Shown here in pieces: positions 57,927-64,000 of a stretch of DNA of 64,000 bases. The notes under the pieces are model-generated. The model worked only from the letters and a program-made list of their open reading frames with translations. It was not told where the DNA came from and did no database searches. Positions within the stretch are counted from its first letter, which is position 1; each line of letters starts with the position of its first letter. Source of the stretch: Notospermus geniculatus (Eukaryota; Nemertea; Pilidiophora; Heteronemertea; Lineidae); assembly GCA_002633025.1 (NCBI GenBank), contig NMRB01000633.1, positions 218,581-282,580 of the forward strand, in the 5' to 3' direction. Made by a program: the position numbers and the translations under genes.

Positions 57927-59539
57927 GGGGGGGGGGGGGGGTAAAGATATGATTGGGTAAATAGCATACTGGTTGCCATAGATAAAGATGCAACATCAGC
58001 TCATAAGATTTAACCTTTATTTCCTCATTTTGCACCGTCATTCCGTCTGAAACTTCTATATGGCGGACGACAAAAGAAAAAAAGAAAGTGATCGACGCCA
58101 ATCACAAGACATCATACCTTTAGGTCATATGCAATGATGAAACGAATATTTTTACTGAAATTGAAGAGTATCGGGGCATCAGTTCTAATGAGACAAGAAA
58201 ACAGAATAAAAAAGAATATTTGCCTGCAACTGCAGCAATTTATAGATGCAATCTCCGAAATTGCAGCGGAGAAAAAAGCGGCGCCGAATGTTGGGCCTAC
58301 TTTTGAAAATTGTGATCTGTGAATAGACAGAAGTTGGCATTTTTCGTCTCAGAAGATGAATGTGGTCGAAAGAAAAAAACACGTTTGCCTGACAGTGATG
58401 GGCAAAAAGAAGGTGTAACGTCTGTCAGTGTACCTATTGTTTAGTGTCGCCCCACTGTTTGTGAAATGCCTGAAAGCTACGTCTGTGTGTATGACCCATA
58501 TTGTCAACCACGGCGTGCATCACTGTATTATTGGGGAAAACTGGTGGACAGGGAACAACAACAGCTATTACACTATACCACTTTTGATCGCTCTTTGTCC
58601 CAATTCCATTCGGTGAGCACTTGATCACGTGGTTTTAAGTCTTTATTCTCGATTGTCAAACCCTGAATGACACTTATCCAACGGGTCAAAGGGTAAATTA
58701 TCATGAAATTAACACATTATAAATTCTGTCATGGTTTTAGATGTGACTGAGCCCTTCAATCCGCCATGACTATTCTTCACCAAAATCAATGAGAGATATT
58801 ATCAGTGGATTATGCGACTCGCTAAAACCATAAAACACAACCAACATAAGAACGCTGAGTCATCCAATGGGAACATTTTTCAAATCCTTTTGCCAATTCT
58901 ATAGTTTTTTTTCACTCTTTCTTTGACTCTGAATTGGTCATTCTGCTAGAGGCCAACCCGCGTGATCTCATGTTGCACAAAATATGACAAAAAATGACAA
59001 AAACTGGTTGACCCAATTCATGTACTGCTCCTACTCTGAACCATAAAACATATAACTTGTGTTGGCGGCTCTCCGGCGGAAAATTATCTTTCACAACAAA
59101 CTTATTCAGGCTCCAAATTAAAATTCTAGCGGCAGATATCCCTAAAAAATCACCCTCCTGGAAAACGTGATATCAGCCGCCGTATAAACTTTATCGCGTC
59201 GTTTCAGCGCAAGTGGCGCATGGCGTAAAACTATGAAAAGATAACTGAGCCTATCATTCGCAATTATCAGGAAATGGTTCCTATTTTTTATTGCTTTTAT
59301 GAAATCCGTTCGTTGCATGATGAATGAGAATTGCTGTGGATTACTCGATAATCAGCACCAAGACGCTTTCACGAGTATTTTGATGGTATGAAGTTCCCCG
59401 AAATATATCGAAGTTACACCCTTGTTTTCTCTTGCTCCTCCACGTGAGAGTTTTCTCGTTGAAGTTGGCTCTCTATGGGTAACTCAACCATAGAAAGCTA
59501 CGGGCAGTCGTTTGTGCCACTGGGCAAGGCGTAAGCCGT

Positions 59540-59645
59540 AAAGCCTGCCGCACACCTGCTTATGAAAACGGCTGAACCGTCTGCTGAGCAAACGGTCTCA
59601 AATGACTTTTTGCTCAACAGATAGCTCCAGTGTGCGGCAGGCTTT
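59540..59645. mobile_element. 106-bp MITE, AAAGCCTGCCGCACAC ends, present only in copy B
   Basis: AAAGCCTGCCGCACAC at 59540 mirrors GTGTGCGGCAGGCTTT ending at 59645, with an inner ACGGCTGAACCGT palindrome. Copy A is empty here (CCGTAAGGAAGC). Confidence 0.85.
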
Positions 59646-60803
59646 AGGAAGCAGGGATTGAACTGCTCATTGAGAGCCAACTCCTTTCAGGCGTTGTGTG
59701 GAATAGAGTGAGTTCCTTCGATGTACACTTTTGTAGGAAAGTAAAAGGACACCAAGTTTTCCTAAATATCTGCTGTAACTCCAACAGTTTTTGAGATATT
59801 TAGGAAAATTTGGTGTCCTTTCACTTTCCTACAAGCGTGTGCTCCGGTGTGACAAGCTCTGCATGTTCCTCATTTAAGTGTCTCCCATCACTCGTTTCGG
59901 CAGGGAAAGTGTTTTTAAGATGCACATCTGCCACTTGTCTCCCACTGAATGATGTTAAAAAAGGAACATTCTTGCCGTCTCTAAGACGATTCTATGTGTA
60001 ACGCTTCAGTAAGTTATGATATGAGGCTGAATCCCGGTGAGTCGTCGGAAGAAGAGAAACTCGAAAAGAGAATCAAATGGGGCGACATCCCGTGAAGATC
60101 GTGTTAAAAGATAGAACTGTTTATCCCTCGGCACGTCAGCGCCCCATCAAATATTACCGACAACTACAGCAGCGGAACTTCTTTCAACGCCACAATTGCC
60201 AAGATCTTATCACAGACGGTTGTACGAGTTGGTGGAGTGACTAAGCGAGCGAAGGTCCCGCTGGTCGCCGGGGCTTTTTGGTGGTCTACCCATTCGCTAG
60301 TGGACCATCAGTCAAATTTAAACGTCTATGATTCTGTCTGTTGTCATCGAGAATTAAAGACCATTGAAAGAGCGTGCCTTGGAGACACTCTGATGCAATA
60401 CATCTATATACAATTCCTGTGTGTCTCAAGTCGAATCGGTGTCTATTACAACGGAGTTTGCTGTATTACACGGAGGAAAGAATTCAGATAATGCCACGAA
60501 AGCCATTTTTGCTCCGAGCTCCGGGACTCTCTACAGATCCGCCTCCGGTGGTGCGTGTTGGACAGACCCAGCATCCTTGACGTAACGCTTGCATCCCTGA
60601 ATACTAACAACCCTCGCTGAGTCATCACTGTTTTTCACCCTAGAATCAGAAAGAAATAGTGATTTGTTCATAGCAACGTGTTGAATACAGCAAACATGGC
60701 TGGTGGAACGCCGGTGGTGCTGTGAAGTCCTGCCTGCACGGAGTGCCCGCCCTGGTTGGTGATAAAACTCGATAGGGTATCAGCAAAACGTCGAAACCGT
60801 CGG

Positions 60804-61185
60804 TGCTGTGCGTATCTTCTGAGACGGGGCTTTTCCTGGCGTTCTTGGTGCCGTGCGTATCTTCTGAGACAGGGGCTTTCCTGGCGTTGGTGCCGTGCGT
60901 ATCTTCTGAGACGTGGCCTCTCCTGGCGTTGGTGCCGTGCGTATCTTCTGAGACAGGGCCTTTCCTGGCGTTGGTGCCGTGCGTATCTTCTGAGACGGGG
61001 CCTTTTCCTGGCGTTGGTGCCGTGGGTATCTTCTGAGACGGGGCCTTTTCCTGGCGTTGGTGCCGTGCTTATCTTCTGAGACGTAGCCTTTCCTGGCGTT
61101 GGTGCCATGCATGTCTGCTGAGACGTGGACTTTTCCTGGCGTTGGTGCCGCACAGCATTCGTTTGTTCGTTTGATCCTGGCGTTG
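60804..61185. repeat. 42-bp minisatellite, copy B side
   Basis: About nine units like 56640-56967, increasingly divergent to the right, fading into GATCCTGGCGTTGGTGCC before unique sequence. Confidence 0.85.
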
Positions 61186-61327
61186 GTGCCAGTCACCGAA
61201 TTCTAAGATGGAACGTTCCACGCTGTGTTTTGTGCCGCCGCTTTGAAAATCTGTGCGCGCTTTCTTTAATTTATATCCACCCCTTTCAACCGTCCTCATC
61301 CTGTGCTGTATACCTTCCCTGGGAATA

Positions 61328-62758
61328 CAGTCCACCCAAAAATTATTTGTACACTTTGAAAAAAGGCTGTGATTGTTACAATTTTTCATAAATCCTTTCA
61401 AAACTTATATATAATATGCGTGTGCTTGCTCACTATGAAGTGCACAAGAAATTTTGAGATTTCATATAACGCCGTTAGTCTATTTATGTAACAATGTGAT
61501 TTTCCAGAACCAAAAATTATTTGTACACTTCTAGGCCTCCAATGTTTTGTTGTAGTTTTCACCTTAAAAAGTGAAATCTTGAAACAAAACTTGCAGCTGG
61601 GTTGTGCAGAAAGATGAGAAACCAAAATATGATGAAAATTGGTATTACATAATCTTGGGGTATACACGGGGTATCAAAAAATGTAGACAGTTGAATTTCT
61701 GACATTTTGACCAAAAACTGATGTGGTGGGATTTATTTTCGGATTGATTTAATCATAGGAAGATGCACGGAGGTCAATCCCTAAAAACCAGCCTTAATAA
61801 CCTTGGTTTGGCCGTCTAAAGGCAACATATCTGTTGGATTCTTAATGTTCTGATGATGAAATGTTCATATAACACCCTGTATATTTTCAAGACATCAATA
61901 ATTTGAATCCATTTAGGCATGATCACTGAATATGAACATTATACACTCAAGAAAACATAAATCAAAATGCTAAATATGTCTGTATTTCCCCTGGATGGTA
62001 TGGTTTCTTTAATGTACTGTAATAACCAGCATGTGTAATGCATTATCCTGTACATTTTAGTTGAAATACTGGTACTTGGAAGAAACCTCAGCCTCCGAAG
62101 CAATAAAAGGCATTCTGTGCATTTATAATTTATGTGATCTGTTAGGATATTGTTCACAGGCACTGATCATCTCTAAATAGGATCAAATTATTGATGTATC
62201 GATGATATACAGGGTGATTTATAAACAACGTCATGATCAGTAGATCAGTAAAACAGCCGATGAGAGTTTGTTATGCAAGTTAATCAAGGTATTTTGATCT
62301 TGTGGCATGGGAATGAACCTCCTTTCACTTTCCTGGTGCAACTGTTCAGAAAGAAATTCCAAAAGCAACGATTTTGTACAAAATACCACAATTTTCAAAT
62401 GTCTACATTTTTGGTACCCCCTGTATACCCGAACATTATGTAACAACAATTTTCACCATATTTTGGTTTCTCATCTCTCTGTGCAACCCAGCTGCAAGTT
62501 TTAATTCAAGATTTAACTTTTAAAGGTGAAAACGCCCGCAAAACATTGGAGGCATAGAAGTGTACAAGTAATTTTTGGTTGTGGAAAATCACAATATTAC
62601 ACAATAGACCAAGGACGTTAGATGAAATACAAAATTTCTTGTACATTTTATAGTGGGCATGCTTACGCATATTATATACAAGTTTTGAAAGGATTTATCA
62701 AAAATTATAACAACCACAGCCTTTTTTCAAAGTGTACAAATAATTTTTGGGTGGACTG
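61328..62758. mobile_element. Tc1/mariner-like non-autonomous element, about 330-bp TIRs with IR/DR layout
   Basis: CAGTCCACCCAAAAATTATT at 61328 mirrors AATAATTTTTGGGTGGACTG ending at 62758, and TA flanks both. The inverted match continues to about 61665 and 62437. Within each arm a second copy of CCAAAAATTATTTGTACACTT occurs (61510-61530; inverse 62559-62578), giving outer and inner direct repeats. The roughly 770-bp interior has no transposase frame and holds another inverted pair, GGGGTATCAAAAAATGTAGAC at 61663 and GTCTACATTTTTGGTACCCC at 62401. Confidence 0.85.
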
Positions 62759-62759
62759 T

Positions 62760-63593
62760 ATTCTGGAACATTCTCATAGCCGTGTGACTTTTAACATCTC
62801 AAGTGACGATTGTGATTCCTAGTGACTGAAGTGACTCTTTCTTTTCATTTTCAGATTTGTAAGGTATAATATTCATTGTAAATATCATATGTATTTTAAA
62901 TTTCTCTCAATGTAGCCAGTAGTTTTCTGACTTAGAGAACCAATAGCTTTTATTTGGCTGCTCGCTCATAGCCAGTTTTCGTTCGAAAACCTTGCAAGTA
63001 ACTGGCCCAAGATATTTCACCGCGGATAGCTTCGTTGCTGACGTTAAACTCCACAAAATCTGACGCTTGTACTTGTACGTGTAGCTGGGCTACACACCCT
63101 GGCGAGATTCTTAAGCACCATATCAACAGGTACCGAGGAAAACAATTACCACTTGAGCCCTCGGATTCGCGATCTCATCCAATAGGCCAGAATATGAAGC
63201 AAGGAATAACGAAGCTGGTGAACTCTACTCAGAAGAACAGACACCTGATGAGCAAGGATCCTCAGGCAATAAAAGCAATTAAAACCAAAGAGACGATCCG
63301 AATACAAAATAGGCACAGAAAGCCATGATGTTGTTGCCGACGCGCGATTGACAGATTCCGCGGATGCCGGGAAGTTGATGCCAATGCAGGCAATCACTTA
63401 CGGGGATTAGTAATTAATCAGTTTAGCCGCCACGCCTGAGGGAGGGAGGCACTGTGATGAAATTAGTTCTATTGGCAAAGCTAGTTTAGTGGTTAAATGA
63501 TCTAAGAACTGCCTGTTACCTTAAGCAACTAAAGTGTTGTGTGGCGATAGAAATTGTAGGGCAACCAGTCTTTTGGGACTTGAACTTGAATAT
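62760..63593. other. No supportable gene
   Basis: A 97-codon plus-strand frame at 63035-63328 is basic, with no motif. CTAGTTTAGTGGTTAAATG at 63481 resembles a polymerase III A-box but has no partner. Confidence 0.4.
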
Positions 63594-63987
63594 TAGCGAG
63601 GTTTCGCAAATCTGACGAAACACGAAGTACGAAATACGAAATTCAACTTCATTTCCAGGAGCTAATGTATTTCTAGAGATGGTTGGTATCACAAATGTCC
63701 CTACCGCCACTGCGTCTTTTAGCATATCACGTAAGACCGAGTGAGTTATGCTGCATCTTGAATTTTTAAATTTCCACTTCGTATCTACGAAGTGGAAACG
63801 AAAGATAAATTTCAAAATTTAATATACACCGTAACTCCATCGGTCTAACGTCATACGCTGAAAGACGCTCTTGCAGCAGGCGATGTTTGTGGTACCAACC
63901 ATCTCCTGAAATACATTACCTCATGGAAATGAAGTCCAATTTCGTATTTCGTACTTAGTGTTTCGTCAGGTTTGCGAAACCTCACTA
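63594..63987. mobile_element. Fold-back element, TAGCGAGGTTTCGCAAA ends, 394 bp
   Basis: TAGCGAGGTTTCGCAAATCT..GACGAAACAC mirrors GTGTTTCGTC..AGGTTTGCGAAACCTCACTA. The arms extend through CGAAATACGAAATT and ATGTATTTC..AGATGGTTGG blocks. Same terminal group as 55518-55587. Confidence 0.8.
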
Positions 63988-64000
63988 TTCCTTAACCAAA

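Larger units (their letters stand above)
57927..61185. repeat. Duplicated block, copy B (about 3.2 kb)
   Basis: Same order as copy A from the G-run to the minisatellite, with small indels (for example an eight-base GTGACTGATT-type unit missing near 58745). Its private insertion is the element at 59540-59645. Confidence 0.9.

Noticed and set aside
56506-58101. Open frames of 439-531 codons on both strands
   Set aside because: They cross 959 N and the 42-bp minisatellite, whose period is a multiple of three, so openness is trivial.
63035-63328. 97-codon basic plus-strand ORF
   Set aside because: No homology recognised, no splice context, composition close to random translation.

Overview
This is a eukaryotic, almost certainly metazoan, nuclear contig. 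Genes are split into exons with GT/AG introns and long non-coding stretches. Protein similarity points to an animal: an inactive rhomboid (iRhom), a beta-thymosin and a rhodopsin-class GPCR. Dense short fold-back transposons, allele-like duplicated blocks beside N gaps, and frequent TAGGCCTA and TACATGTA words suggest a highly heterozygous marine invertebrate. A deuterostome such as an echinoderm, hemichordate or lancelet is my guess, but the sequence does not prove the clade. Coding signal is sparse and much of the window is repeats.

Layout. 1-2.6 kb: the first coding exon of a beta-thymosin gene (minus strand), with a fold-back element in the following intron. 4.0-10.6 kb: a nested mobile-element locus. 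A 5.66 kb DNA transposon with 34-bp terminal inverted repeats (TIRs) carries a multi-exon, DDE-transposase-like gene on the minus strand. That gene is broken by frameshifts and two in-frame stops, and the transposon sits inside an older repeat. 10.6-19.3 kb: back-to-back MITEs and fold-backs, no gene. 19.7-26.9 kb: a complete 11-exon iRhom gene (minus, 1118 codons plus stop), whose introns hold several MITEs ending very close to splice donors. 27-36 kb: repeats, a 762-bp gap, and MITEs of the TAGGGAG group. 36.1-37.0 kb: an intact single-exon 7TM receptor (minus). 37-53.5 kb: minisatellites, MITEs, a 0.96 kb tandem duplication and one orphan exon. 53.6-61.2 kb: two near-identical copies of a roughly 3.3 kb block, separated by a gap inside a 42-bp minisatellite and differing by whole MITE insertions. 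61.3-62.8 kb: a Tc1-like element with an IR/DR (repeated inner and outer binding-site) layout. 63.6-64 kb: another TAGNGAG fold-back.

The most interesting items are the DDE element at 4870-10533, a dispersed repeat with a hammerhead-ribozyme-like core (five copies), CRE-rich MITEs at iRhom intron edges, and the altered active-site motif of the iRhom. The three host genes show no shared pathway; they are simply neighbours in a repeat-rich region. Single-base n characters at 4094, 7355, 38448 and 42230 are assembly joins, and at least two of them sit between duplicated sequence.
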